A stretch of 64,000 nucleotides of DNA, taken from NCBI RefSeq assembly GCF_023554255.2, contig NZ_JAMJWD020000002.1, positions 799,435-863,434 on the forward strand. The letters run 5' to 3'. Under the pieces are notes generated by a model. That model made no database searches and was not told where the DNA came from. It was given only the letters and a program-made list of their open reading frames with translations. The DNA comes from Phyllobacterium sp. 21LDTY02-6 (lineage in GTDB: Bacteria; Pseudomonadota; Alphaproteobacteria; Rhizobiales; Rhizobiaceae). Positions within the stretch are counted from its first letter, which is position 1. Each line of letters opens with the position of its first letter. The translations under genes were made by a program, and so were the position numbers. Shown in pieces: positions 28,057 to 35,492 of this stretch.

Positions 28057-28470
28057 ATGCAGCTCCAGCCCATTGCGTCGACCCCATCCAGCAAATCTTC
28101 GGCCGAAATCACCGAGGAGGAAGCCGGCGCGCTCGCCCGCACGACGGTCAATCTCTTCAATGCGTGGAAGCTCACCGATTCACAGGCCTGTACCTTGCTC
28201 GGCGGTTTGTCGGCTCGCACCTGGGCGCGCTGGAAGGAAGGCAATATCGGGCGTGTCGATCGCGACCTGAAGATGCGGCTGGCTCACCTGATGGGTATCC
28301 ACAAGGGGCTGCGATACCTGTTCAAGGACCCGGCCAGGGGCTATGCGTGGATCAAGGCGCCCAATGCGGCTTTCGGCGGCAAGTCGGCGCTCGAAATGAT
28401 GCTGCAGGGCGAGCTTTCCGATCTTGCCGTGATGCGGGAGTGGCTCGATGCGGAGCGGAGCGCATGGTGA
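28057..28470 (+). CDS. MbcA/ParS/Xre-type antitoxin
   Basis: 137 residues from ATG 28057. The N-terminal half has a helix-turn-helix-like region (NLFNAWKLTDSQACTLLGGLSARTWARWKEG); the C-terminal half, MRLAHLMGIHKGLRYLFKD, followed by WIKAPNAAFGGKSALEMMLQGELSDLAVMREWLDA (split: WIKAPNAAFGGKSALEMM, GELSDLAVMREWLD), is the MbcA/ParS toxin-binding domain (Xre-MbcA-ParS). ATG 28036 is less likely because it lies at the predicted transcription start. The RES gene starts 7 bases before its stop. Antitoxin and probable autorepressor. Confidence 0.85.
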   Translation: MQLQPIASTPSSKSSAEITEEEAGALARTTVNLFNAWKLTDSQACTLLGGLSARTWARWKEGNIGRVDRDLKMRLAHLMGIHKGLRYLFKDPARGYAWIKAPNAAFGGKSALEMMLQGELSDLAVMREWLDAERSAW

Positions 28471-29162
28471 GCGGGCTTGCCGTCCGATCCCCTGTACGAT
28501 GGCCCGGCACCTACCGCATCATCCGCTCCATATATCCGCCGGTGGACCTGTTTGAAGACATCGCCGATCCCCGCGACTGGGAGGCGCTTGTCGCCGTCGA
28601 GGCGAAAACCAATCCGCGTCTTCGTTTCGAGGTCGGCGATCTCGGCAAGGTGCCGGCGAACCGCCGCGTTTCGGGCACCGGCGCCAGCCTTGTCATGGCC
28701 CCCTTCGTCCATTGTTCGACCGCGCGGCCGGGACGCTTCTCCGACGGGAGCTATGGCATCTATTATGCCGGCGAGAGCGAGGAAGTCGCCGTCGCCGAAA
28801 CCATCCATCACCACCAGAAGTTCATGCGTTCGACCGATCAGCCGCCGGGCTGGACCTCGGATTTTCGCGTCCTGGTGGGCAGCATCGACCGGGCACTGGA
28901 CGATGTGAACGCGGTGCCGGGCGTCCTTGACCCGCATGATTATGCGGCTTCCCACATCGAGGGCCGCGAGCTCCGGGCCGCGGGCAGCGACGGCCTGTTG
29001 TGGAACAGCGTGCGAATGCGCGGCGGACGCTGCATCGGCATCTTCTGGCCCGACGTCATCCCCATTCCTGTCCAGGGCCGGCACTATTGTTATCACTGGA
29101 ACGGCACGCGGGTGGATTTCGTGCGCCAATACGATACGGAAGCGGTGCTGGCGGTGAGTTGA
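28464..29162 (+). CDS. RES-domain toxin
   Basis: 232 residues, overlapping the antitoxin by 7 bases. TYRIIRSIYPPVDLFEDIADPRDWEA opens as in RES proteins (split: RSIYPPVDLFEDIADP), and GRFSDGSYGIYYAGESEEVAVAE contains the Arg, Tyr and Glu expected of the RES fold, with SNS-like WNSVRMRGGRCIGIFWP near the end. RES toxins related to MbcT and ParT degrade NAD+ or ADP-ribosylate targets. The open frame extends far upstream (to 27861) but the part before 28464 overlaps the antitoxin out of frame and is not coding. Confidence 0.85.
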   Translation: MVSGLAVRSPVRWPGTYRIIRSIYPPVDLFEDIADPRDWEALVAVEAKTNPRLRFEVGDLGKVPANRRVSGTGASLVMAPFVHCSTARPGRFSDGSYGIYYAGESEEVAVAETIHHHQKFMRSTDQPPGWTSDFRVLVGSIDRALDDVNAVPGVLDPHDYAASHIEGRELRAAGSDGLLWNSVRMRGGRCIGIFWPDVIPIPVQGRHYCYHWNGTRVDFVRQYDTEAVLAVS

Positions 29163-29227
29163 AGGCTTGCAAAGCGGGGCGGCGCGTGGAAAACAGGACC
29201 GACCTGCCATGGATACAGAGTAGCCGC

Positions 29228-30031
29228 ATGTCCTTTGCCCCCTTTCACCATGTCGATGGCGACGATGCCAGGGGAATGGTCCTGCTCGCGGATCACGCGC
29301 GGCGCGATCTGCCGGAGGAATATGGTTCGCTCGGCCTGCCCGCGGCGCAGTTCGACCGCCACATCGCCTATGATATCGGCGTCGAGGACCTGACCCGCAA
29401 GCTCGCCGCGCGGCTCGGCGTGCCGGCGGTGCTGGGCGGCTTCTCGCGCCTGCTGATCGACCCGAACCGCGGCGAGGACGATCCGACGCTGATCATGCGG
29501 CTTTCGGACGGCGCCATCATTCCACGCAACAATCCGATGCCGCCGGAAGAACGGCGGCGGCGCATCGAGCGCTATTACCGCCCCTATCACGATGCCGTGT
29601 CCGCCGCCATCGCCCGCGTCGCGGCGGCGAGTGGCGCAGCGCCGCTGGTGATCTCGGTCCATTCCTTCACCGCCTTCTGGAAGGAGACGCCGCGCCCCTG
29701 GCATGCGGGCATATTGTGGGACAGCGACCCGCGCGCTGTGCTGCCGCTGCTGGCCGGGCTGCGCGCCGATCCGCTGCTGGTGGTGGGCGACAACGAGCCC
29801 TATGATGGCGCCCTGCGCAACGATACGATGTTCCGCCACTGCGTGGTGCCGGGCTATGCGCATGCGCTGATCGAGGTGCGGCAGGATCTCATCGGCGACG
29901 ATGCCGGCACCACGCGGTGGCGCGATTTGCTGGCGCCGATCCTTGAAGGCATGAACGCAACGCCCGACATCCATGTGGTGCGGCATTACACGTCGCGCAC
30001 CGGGCCGATGGAAGATGGAACTGGAACATGA
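29228..30031 (+). CDS. N-formylglutamate amidohydrolase family protein
   Basis: 267 residues. VLLADHARRDLPEEYGSLGLP matches the start of the family (ADHA with the metal-binding His; split: LLADHARRDLPEEYG), followed by DRHIAYDIG, SRLLIDPNRGEDDPTLI and VISVHSFTAFW with another His. The fold is a zinc carboxypeptidase-like hydrolase that removes formate from N-formylglutamate or related amides. Neither ATG 29228 nor GTG 29186 has a good ribosome binding site. The downstream DUF1244 gene overlaps by ATGA. Confidence 0.8.
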   Translation: MSFAPFHHVDGDDARGMVLLADHARRDLPEEYGSLGLPAAQFDRHIAYDIGVEDLTRKLAARLGVPAVLGGFSRLLIDPNRGEDDPTLIMRLSDGAIIPRNNPMPPEERRRRIERYYRPYHDAVSAAIARVAAASGAAPLVISVHSFTAFWKETPRPWHAGILWDSDPRAVLPLLAGLRADPLLVVGDNEPYDGALRNDTMFRHCVVPGYAHALIEVRQDLIGDDAGTTRWRDLLAPILEGMNATPDIHVVRHYTSRTGPMEDGTGT

Positions 30032-30333
30032 CTGAACTGACCGAAAGGCAGAAGATCGAACTCGAAGCCGCGGCGTTTCGCCGGCTCGTCGAGCATCTGC
30101 GCAGCCGCAGCGACGTGCAGAATATCGATCTGATGAATCTCGCCGGCTTCTGCCGCAATTGCCTCGCCAACTGGTACAGGGAGGCGGCCGAGGCTTCCCG
30201 CATCGCGCTTGGCAAGGATGAATCGCGCGAGCTGATCTATGGCGAACCCTATGCGCAGTGGCAGGCCAAGCACCAGCGCGAGGCGAGCGACGAACAGAAG
30301 GCGGCCTTCGAGACCAGCAAGCCTTCGCACTGA
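30028..30333 (+). CDS. DUF1244 protein
   Basis: 101 residues. FRRLVEHLRSRSDVQNIDLMNLAGFCRNCLANWYREAA (split: LVEHLRSRSDVQNIDLMN, GFCRNCLANWYREAA) is the DUF1244 signature, with two close cysteines (CRNC). Overlap with the preceding amidohydrolase (ATGA) indicates co-translation, a pairing common in rhizobia. Function unknown. Confidence 0.85.
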   Translation: MTELTERQKIELEAAAFRRLVEHLRSRSDVQNIDLMNLAGFCRNCLANWYREAAEASRIALGKDESRELIYGEPYAQWQAKHQREASDEQKAAFETSKPSH

Positions 30334-30379
30334 GTCCCCTTGGCACTGATCCCTTCGCGATCCCTTCGCACTGATCCCC
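30322..30379 (+). repeat. Short repeat at the DUF1244 3' end
   Basis: CCTTCGCACTGAGTCCCC (covering the last codons and the stop) is repeated as CCTTCGCACTGATCCCC 41 bases later, with GATCCCTTCGC twice in between. A small local duplication. Confidence 0.5.
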
Positions 30380-30495
30380 GGCATGAGAAACCGCCGTCGC
30401 GGACTCTATTGGCTTGACTCCGCGGGTCGTGGTCGGGCATCGGAACGTCGAGCGCGGCCAGTCGAGTCGCCAGTTGAATGATCACGGAGCATGAG

Positions 30496-30765
30496 ATGAC
30501 CATGGATGATATGTCGGCGCCGGCGGGTGTAGAAGGTGTTGCCGCAGCGGAATTGCGGCAGTTCATCGAGCGCATAGAGCGGCTCGAGGAAGAAAAGGCT
30601 ACGCTGCAGGATGACATCAAGGAAGTCATGGCCGAGGCAAAGGGCCGGGGCTACGACACGAAGATCATCCGTACCATCGTGCGCCTTCGCAAGAAGGACG
30701 CCAATGAACGCAAGGAAGAAGAAGCGATCCTCGAATTGTACATGAACGCCCTCGGCATGGTGTGA
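30496..30765 (+). CDS. gapR: Nucleoid-associated protein GapR (DUF2312)
   Basis: 89 residues from ATG 30496, the same length as Caulobacter Gap[51 protein letters not shown] (split: [48 protein letters not shown]) is the DUF2312 pattern. GapR clamps overtwisted DNA ahead of polymerases and helps topoisomerases. GGAG sits six bases before this ATG; in-frame ATG 30478 would extend it by six residues. Confidence 0.9.
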   Translation: MTMDDMSAPAGVEGVAAAELRQFIERIERLEEEKATLQDDIKEVMAEAKGRGYDTKIIRTIVRLRKKDANERKEEEAILELYMNALGMV

Positions 30766-30801
30766 CGACCCGACGGTCGCCATGAGAGAGCGGGCCGCTC
30801 A

Positions 30802-31716
30802 TCATGAATCGGGCTGATCGGGCCGGCGATTCCAGCGCCGCAGATAGTCCACGAGCGCCCGCAGCTTGGCCGGCTGGTGCTGCCGGCGCGGGTAATAGAG
30901 ATGAAAACCCGGAAACGGCGCGCAGAAGGGCTCGAGCAGCGGCACGAGCTCGCCCCTTGCCATGTAGGGCCGCATGGTTTCCTCCATGCCGAAGGTGATG
31001 CCGCCGCCCGCGCAGGCCGTGCGCAGCATCAGTTCCATGTCGTTCGTCGTCAGTCGCGGCTGCACCGCCACATCGAAGTCGCGCCCGTCCTCGGTGAATT
31101 CCCATCGATAGGGCGCGGTGTCCGGCCGCGGGCGCCAGCCGACGAGACTGTGGTCGAGGAGATCGCGCGGATGCAGCGGCGCGCCCCGTGCCGCGATGTA
31201 ATCCGGTGAAGCCACCGCGAGCTGGCGCTGCCGGGACGAGACCGGCACGGCGATCATGTCCTGCTCGATCACTTCCTCGAGGCGCACGCCCGCATCATAG
31301 CCGGCAGCGACGATGTCGAATGTTTCGTCGGTAATCGTGATATCCATGTCGATCGCCGGATGGAGCGCGAGGAATTCCGCAATGAACGGGCCGGAGAGAA
31401 AACTCTCGGCGATGGAGGAAACGGCGAGGCGCAGCATGCCGGATGGCTCCTGGCGCAATTCCCGTGTCGCCTGCAGCGCCGCCGCGAGATCGAGCAACGG
31501 CGGACGCGCACTTTCATAAAGCTTTTCGCCGGCCTCGGTCAGGCGCACGCTTCGCGTCGTGCGCTGCACCAGCGCCACGCCCAGCCGGTCCTCGAGCCGT
31601 TGCAGCGCCTGGCTGACGGCAGAACGCGTCACGCCCAGCCTTTCGGCGGCGAGCCGGAAGCTGTCCGCTTCCGCAATCGCCATGAAGACCGAAATACCAT
31701 CGAGATCATTGTTCAT
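30802..31716 (-). CDS. LysR-type transcriptional regulator
   Basis: 304 residues. The N-terminal winged helix (ADSFRLAAERLGVTRSAVSQ then LQRLEDRLGVALVQRTTRSVRLTEAG, residues about 17-65) is followed by the LysR substrate-binding domain; HPAIDMDITITDE and the C-terminal FHLYYPRRQHQPAKLRALVDYL match the AaeR/DsdC-like branch that often controls neighbouring SDR or oxidoreductase genes. It is divergent from the Atu4866-like gene, with a palindrome directly in front of its start codon. Likely controls the 31874-33062 genes. Confidence 0.88.
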   Translation of the reverse strand: MNNDLDGISVFMAIAEADSFRLAAERLGVTRSAVSQALQRLEDRLGVALVQRTTRSVRLTEAGEKLYESARPPLLDLAAALQATRELRQEPSGMLRLAVSSIAESFLSGPFIAEFLALHPAIDMDITITDETFDIVAAGYDAGVRLEEVIEQDMIAVPVSSRQRQLAVASPDYIAARGAPLHPRDLLDHSLVGWRPRPDTAPYRWEFTEDGRDFDVAVQPRLTTNDMELMLRTACAGGGITFGMEETMRPYMARGELVPLLEPFCAPFPGFHLYYPRRQHQPAKLRALVDYLRRWNRRPDQPDS

Positions 31717-31735
31717 TGGTTAGCATCACTAACCA
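31717..31735. promoter_or_regulatory. Candidate LysR operator
   Basis: TGGTTAG-N5-CTAACCA, perfect 7-bp arms, containing the T-N11-A LysR motif. It directly abuts the LysR start codon, so the regulator probably represses itself while controlling the divergent gene. Confidence 0.6.
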
Positions 31736-31873
31736 GTCTGTTTGGAATTGGCAACTTTTTCAGCCGCAGACCGCGACCTATCTTGTGCCTGCGGGCCTGC
31801 CGGAAGGCGCCCCGAACATGCAGCAACCGCAAGCAAATACCCCCAGGCAACAACCAAGACAGGTGAGGTCGAA

Positions 31874-32293
31874 ATGTTCATCGAAACGTTCGTCGAGACG
31901 TTCATCAAGACGTTCAGGGCACCGAAACGCAATTCACCGGCGCGGCGCGCCATGCTTCGCGCGGCCATCCTTGGCGGCACCGCGCTGGTTCTGGCCGGAA
32001 CGGGCCATGCCGGGCAGGCCTTGCCAGTGCAACAATCCGAAAACGAGGAAGCAATGTCTCAACACCCCTATATCGGCATGTGGGTCACCGATGACGGCCA
32101 TGTACGCCAGGAACTCCTGGAGAATGGCCGCTATGACGAAGCGCGCGGCACGCGCCAGAGCGCCTATCAGGGGCGCTACGAGGTGAGCGGCAACGAAATC
32201 CGCTACTGGGACGATACCGGCTTCACCGCCGACGGCACCTTTGTCGATGCCGATACGCTGCATCATGGCGGCATGGTCTTCAGGCGCCGCTAG
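31874..32293 (+). CDS. Atu4866-domain protein with exported N-terminus
   Basis: 139 residues from ATG 31874 (ribosome binding site GTGAGGTC). The C-terminal 75 residues (YIGMWVTDDGHVRQELLENG, RYDEARGTRQSAYQGRYEV, YWDDTGFTADGTF, LHHGGMVFRRR) are the Atu4866 beta-barrel domain. Before it is a hydrophobic segment with twin arginine (SPARRAMLRAAILGGTALVLAG), a possible Tat or Sec signal. The first 14 residues are three tandem tetrapeptide repeats (FIET, FVET, FIKT). Divergent from LysR; the SDR follows 34 bases later, probably co-transcribed. Function unknown. Confidence 0.7.
   Translation: MFIETFVETFIKTFRAPKRNSPARRAMLRAAILGGTALVLAGTGHAGQALPVQQSENEEAMSQHPYIGMWVTDDGHVRQELLENGRYDEARGTRQSAYQGRYEVSGNEIRYWDDTGFTADGTFVDADTLHHGGMVFRRR
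31877..31912 (+). repeat. 12-base coding tandem repeat (3 units)
   Basis: TTCATCGAAACG, TTCGTCGAGACG and TTCATCAAGACG in tandem, coding FIET-FVET-FIKT at the N-terminus of the Atu4866-like protein. Confidence 0.8.
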
Positions 32294-32327
32294 AAGCCCG
32301 TTCAGAAACAGATGATGGAGAAGCAAA

Positions 32328-33062
32328 ATGGTTGGAATTGAAGGAAAGGTCATCGCGATCACCGGCGCCAGCAGCGGCATCGGCGAAGCAACGGCGAGGC
32401 TTCTGGCGACGGAGGGCGCGCGGCTCGTCATCGGCGCCCGGCGGACGGACCGGCTGGAAAAGCTGGCCGAAGAGATTTCGTCGCGCGGCGGATCGGTGCG
32501 CTTTCTCGGCGTGGATGTGACGCGGCGGGCCGATATGGAGCAATTCGCCGCCCTTGCCCTGTCGGAGTTCGGCCGGCTGGATGTGTTCGTCAACAATGCC
32601 GGCATCATGCCGCTTTCGCCGCTCGCCGCGCTGAAGGTCGATGAATGGGACAGCATGATCGACGTCAATGTGAAGGGCGTGCTTTATGGCATTGCCGCCG
32701 CGCTGCCGATCATGCAGGAGCAGGGCAGCGGCCATATCGTCAATATCTCGTCGATCGCCGCCCATATCGTCTGGCCGATGAGCGCCGTCTATTGCGGCAC
32801 GAAATTCGCGGTGCGGGCCATTTCCGACGGGCTGCGGCAGGAAACGGACAGGCTCCGCGTCACCGTCGTCTCTCCCGGCACGACGACATCCGAGCTTGCC
32901 AATACCATAACCGATCCTGCCGGACGCGATGCCGTGGCGCCGTTCCGGGCCATCACCATCAGCGCCGAGGCGATCGCCCGGGCCATCGCCTATGCGGTCA
33001 GCCAGCCGGACGATGTCGATGTGAGCGAGATCATCGTGCGGCCGACGGCGAGCCCCTTCTGA
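32328..33062 (+). CDS. Short-chain dehydrogenase/reductase
   Basis: 244 residues. TGASSGIGEATARLL cofactor motif with ARRTDRL after beta-2 (Arg favours NADP), NNAGIMPLSPL, NISSIAAHIVWPMSAVYCGTKFAV (split: NISSIAAHI, YCGTKFA; Ser and Tyr-x3-Lys). Typical of the oxidoreductases found beside AaeR/DsdC-type LysR regulators. Probably forms a unit with the Atu4866-like gene under the LysR protein. Confidence 0.88.
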   Translation: MVGIEGKVIAITGASSGIGEATARLLATEGARLVIGARRTDRLEKLAEEISSRGGSVRFLGVDVTRRADMEQFAALALSEFGRLDVFVNNAGIMPLSPLAALKVDEWDSMIDVNVKGVLYGIAAALPIMQEQGSGHIVNISSIAAHIVWPMSAVYCGTKFAVRAISDGLRQETDRLRVTVVSPGTTTSELANTITDPAGRDAVAPFRAITISAEAIARAIAYAVSQPDDVDVSEIIVRPTASPF

Positions 33063-33166
33063 GGCCGAAGCCGCGAGGTGCTCCTGTCCGGGGCGCCTTG
33101 CGGCGGCGGTACTTTCATGGAAAGACTGAAGCCTGAAAACAGGCTCGTCTGGCAGGCAATCAAGGG

Positions 33167-33586
33167 ATGGCAGCGTTGAAGATTCGAACCCGCGCGGTGG
33201 GCGCGCAGACCGCCATGGCGCCCGGGCGACTTCCGGTCGTCACCTCGGATACCGGCGGCGTCCTCGATATCGTCACCGCCGTGTCGGAACCCGGCTTCAG
33301 CCCGCTCGACCTCATCTATGCCTCGCTGTCGGCCTGCATCGCGCTCAGCGCGCGCATGGCGGCGGCGCGGCTCGGCGTCGCCGAACGGCTCGGCGAGGTG
33401 AGGGTGCGGGTGACGGGCGAGAAGGCCGCCGACGAGCCGTCGCGGGTCGAACGCTTCATCATCGAGATCGAGATCGACGGGCAACTCGACGACGAGACGA
33501 AACACAGGATCGTCGAGGCCGCCGAGGAAATCTGCACCGTCAGCAACACGCTGCGCGGTGCACCGCAATTCATCACGCGGGTCTAG
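33167..33586 (+). CDS. OsmC-family protein
   Basis: 139 residues. GFSPLDLIYASLSACIALSARM contains the conserved cysteine helix (split: SPLDLIYASLSACIALS), and EEICTVSNTLRGAP holds the second conserved cysteine (CTVSNTL), the pattern of OsmC/Ohr-like thiol peroxidases or YhfA-type proteins. Reduces organic hydroperoxides in characterised members. ATG 33167 is preceded by AAGGG. Two cysteines present, so activity is plausible. Confidence 0.82.
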   Translation: MAALKIRTRAVGAQTAMAPGRLPVVTSDTGGVLDIVTAVSEPGFSPLDLIYASLSACIALSARMAAARLGVAERLGEVRVRVTGEKAADEPSRVERFIIEIEIDGQLDDETKHRIVEAAEEICTVSNTLRGAPQFITRV

Positions 33587-33615
33587 TTGCCGGGGCAGGC
33601 TTCACGGGCCCAACC

Positions 33616-33834
33616 CTAGCTCACGGGTTTTACCGGGGGATCGTCATTGGCGGCGTCGTTGCGGCCGGGAAGTGCCAGGCGCGTCAGCGAAAAGGAGATG
33701 GCGTCGCGGATGATCGCCAGTTCGCGCCGCGCGCTCACGCTGTCCGGCTCGATCGCCTGCAGCATGTCGCGGAGTTCCCGCAGGCGCAGATACAGGTCCC
33801 CGTCGGAATATTTCACCTTCTTGCACGGCTTCAT
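33616..33834 (-). CDS. 72-residue conserved-looking hypothetical protein
   Basis: Starts at ATG 33834 (MKPCKKVKYSDGDLYLRLREL): GGAGGG sits ten bases upstream, whereas the ATG at 33843 abuts the same GGAGGG and could not use it. Content: a basic start, a central helical part (LRELRDMLQAIEPDSVSARRELAIIRDAISFSL, split LRELRDMLQAIEPD, RRELAIIRDAISFSL), and an Asp/Pro tail. Not recognised as a family. It lies between convergent osmC and the peroxiredoxin, reading on the same strand as the latter. Confidence 0.55.
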   Translation of the reverse strand: MKPCKKVKYSDGDLYLRLRELRDMLQAIEPDSVSARRELAIIRDAISFSLTRLALPGRNDAANDDPPVKPVS

Positions 33835-33969
33835 CGGAGACATCCCTCCACGGATCTTCCGACGTTGGATTAGACCATGTTTCGGCCCGCCCGTCAGGGC
33901 ATGTCATTGCGCGGGAGCGGCCTGCGGGAGAATTTTCTCCCGCAAGCCATCAAGTCGCGATGATGCCGC

Positions 33970-34629
33970 TCAGCCTGCCGGCTGCCTGGTCTTGCGCAGA
34001 TAGGGCAGGACGCGCTCGAAACCGCCGAAGCGTTTTTCCGCGTCTTCGTCGGAAACGGCGGCGGTGATGATGACATCCTCGCCCTGTTTCCATTGCGCCG
34101 GGGTCGCCACCTGGTGCTTTGCCGTCAGCTGGATACTGTCGATGGCGCGCAGGATCTCGTCGAAATTGCGTCCGGTCGTCATCGGATAGGTCAGGATCAG
34201 CTTGATCTTCTTGTCGGGGCCGACGACGAAAACCGAACGCACGGTGGCGTTGTCGGCGGGGGTGCGGCCCTCGGAAGAATCGCCGGCTTCGGCCGGCAGC
34301 ATGTCGTAGAGCTTGGCGACCTTCAGGTCCTTGTCACCGATAAGGGGATAGTCGACCTCGTGTCCGGTCGCCGTCTTGATGTCGTTCTTCCATTTCGAAT
34401 GGCTCTCGACCGGATCGACGGAGATGCCGATGATCTTGGCGTTGCGCTTCTCGAATTCGGGCGCAAGACCGGCCATATAGCCGAGTTCGGTGGTGCAGAC
34501 CGGGGTGAAATTCTTCGGATGGCTGAAAAGCACCGCATAGCTGTCCCTGATCCAGTCGTGGAACCTGATCTCGCCCTGGGTGGTATCGGCAGTGAAATCC
34601 GGCGCAGTGTCGTTAATGCGTAAGCCCAT
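33970..34629 (-). CDS. 1-Cys peroxiredoxin (Prx6 type)
   Basis: 219 residues from ATG 34629, with GGAG six bases upstream. SHPKNFTPVCTTELGYMA places the peroxidatic cysteine at residue 45, with no resolving cysteine. The C-terminal extension (MTTGRNFDEILRAIDSIQLT, WKQGEDVIITAAVSDEDA) is typical of the Prx6/AhpC-TSA 1-Cys group. Reduces hydrogen peroxide and organic peroxides in the cytoplasm. Divergent from the cobalamin operon; no OxyR site could be judged by eye. Confidence 0.9.
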   Translation of the reverse strand: MGLRINDTAPDFTADTTQGEIRFHDWIRDSYAVLFSHPKNFTPVCTTELGYMAGLAPEFEKRNAKIIGISVDPVESHSKWKNDIKTATGHEVDYPLIGDKDLKVAKLYDMLPAEAGDSSEGRTPADNATVRSVFVVGPDKKIKLILTYPMTTGRNFDEILRAIDSIQLTAKHQVATPAQWKQGEDVIITAAVSDEDAEKRFGGFERVLPYLRKTRQPAG

Positions 34630-34883
34630 CGCTGTCTCCATTTTCGCTGAGTTCAGGCACCAGAACGGAAGGATTTGACGCGTTCCTCGCGCAAAAAGCT
34701 CCCGTTCACGCCAATTTCGCCGGGATTGTAGCGCGAGAGAGGCAAGAAGCAATGGCAAAGGCGGAGAATGGGGCCGGCCTCCGGGAGCGCCGCAAGGCCG
34801 GCGGGTTCCGCCATGCCCGAGTTTCCCCGGTATATCGCCGATGCTCCCTTGACGGATCGGCCGGCGGTGGCTCTTATAGCGCC
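34630..34883. other. Divergent upstream region of peroxiredoxin and btu operon
   Basis: About 250 bases without a gene. Holds the rightward promoter at 34849-34878 that serves the riboswitch; the leftward peroxiredoxin promoter is not clear. Confidence 0.6.
34849..34878 (+). promoter_or_regulatory. Candidate promoter of the cobalamin-uptake operon
   Basis: TTGACG at 34849-34854, an 18-base spacer and CTTATA at 34873-34878, just upstream of the riboswitch. Confidence 0.55.
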
Positions 34884-35115
34884 GTTCCGGTTCTTCCTGC
34901 CGCAAGGCAGGGAGCTAAGAGGGAAGTCCGTGAGGCAGGTTTGAACGCCTGCCGAAGCTGACGCTGCCCCCGCAACTGTAAACAGCGAGTTGCTGTCCCC
35001 GTCCATTCGCAAACCCTGGGTTTCGCGGATGGTGCGGTAAGCCACTGAAGCAATTTCCGCTTCGGGAAGGCCGGCCAGCAATGATGACCTGTGAGCCAGG
35101 AGACCTGCCGAAACA
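34884..35115 (+). ncRNA. Cobalamin riboswitch
   Basis: The B12 box AGCCAGGAGACCTGCC is exact at 35094-35109. Upstream are the other conserved blocks: a P2-like stem CCTGCCGCAAGGCAGG, GAGGGAAGTCCGTG, CTGCCCCCGCAACTGTAA at about 34965, and GCCACTGAAG at 35041. Adenosylcobalamin binding would switch off the genes that follow, all of which fit cobalamin uptake. Boundaries are approximate. Confidence 0.93.
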
Positions 35116-35183
35116 TGTTGAATGTCCACGGGCGGGGTGTCCTGTGTCGCTTTGCATCGGCCCGCTGCTGCAATTCAGACGCA

Positions 35184-35216
35184 AAGCCCCGTCCATCACG
35201 ATGATCGGGGTTTTTA
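35184..35216 (+). terminator. Riboswitch expression-platform hairpin
   Basis: AGCCCCG ... CGGGGTTTTTA, with an inner CAT/ATG pairing. It ends three bases before the first coding ATG (35219), so its 3' arm (CGGGG) also covers the only possible ribosome binding site of that gene. Confidence 0.75.
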
Positions 35217-35218
35217 TC

Positions 35219-35458
35219 ATGAGTCTTTCCTTCTGCCAAAACAGGAGCGGCATCCGCCGCGATGTCGATGCCTCCACCGCGCCCGAGGATGTTTTCATGC
35301 GCTGGCTGCTGTCGCGCCCGCAGGGCTCGGATATTGCCGAGGCGGCGCGGCGCGAAGTGGCGCGGCTTGAATCTCCCGCCAGCCGGCATGAAGGAGCGCG
35401 GCGGCTGCACGAATTGTTCCGTGCGCTGATCGAGGCGCAGACGCCGGCGATGCAGTGA
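35219..35458 (+). CDS. 79-residue protein at the head of the cobalamin operon
   Basis: ATG 35219, eight bases after the GGGG of the riboswitch hairpin. Content: MSLSFCQNRSGIRRDVDAST, then helical segments (PEDVFMRWLLSRPQGSDIAEAARREVARLE, split PEDVFMRWLLSRPQG, DIAEAARREVARLE; HEGARRLHELFRALIEAQ). Soluble, helical, one cysteine, no signal peptide. I do not recognise the family. It is 34 bases upstream of btuB and can only be expressed when the riboswitch allows. Could be a regulator or processing protein for cobalamin, or a leader peptide; none is shown. Confidence 0.6.
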   Translation: MSLSFCQNRSGIRRDVDASTAPEDVFMRWLLSRPQGSDIAEAARREVARLESPASRHEGARRLHELFRALIEAQTPAMQ

Positions 35459-35492
35459 GCGTCTTCGCCGTTGCTTCCCGATGAGGATATCG

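Noticed and set aside
33170-33200. tRNA-like GATTCGAACCCG at the OsmC start
   Set aside because: It resembles a T-arm in reverse, but there is no acceptor stem or cloverleaf around it; it is within coding sequence. No tRNA was seen in the window.
34660-34686. EcfG-type promoter in front of peroxiredoxin
   Set aside because: GGAAC and CGTT are present on the minus strand, but 14 bases apart instead of 16-17.
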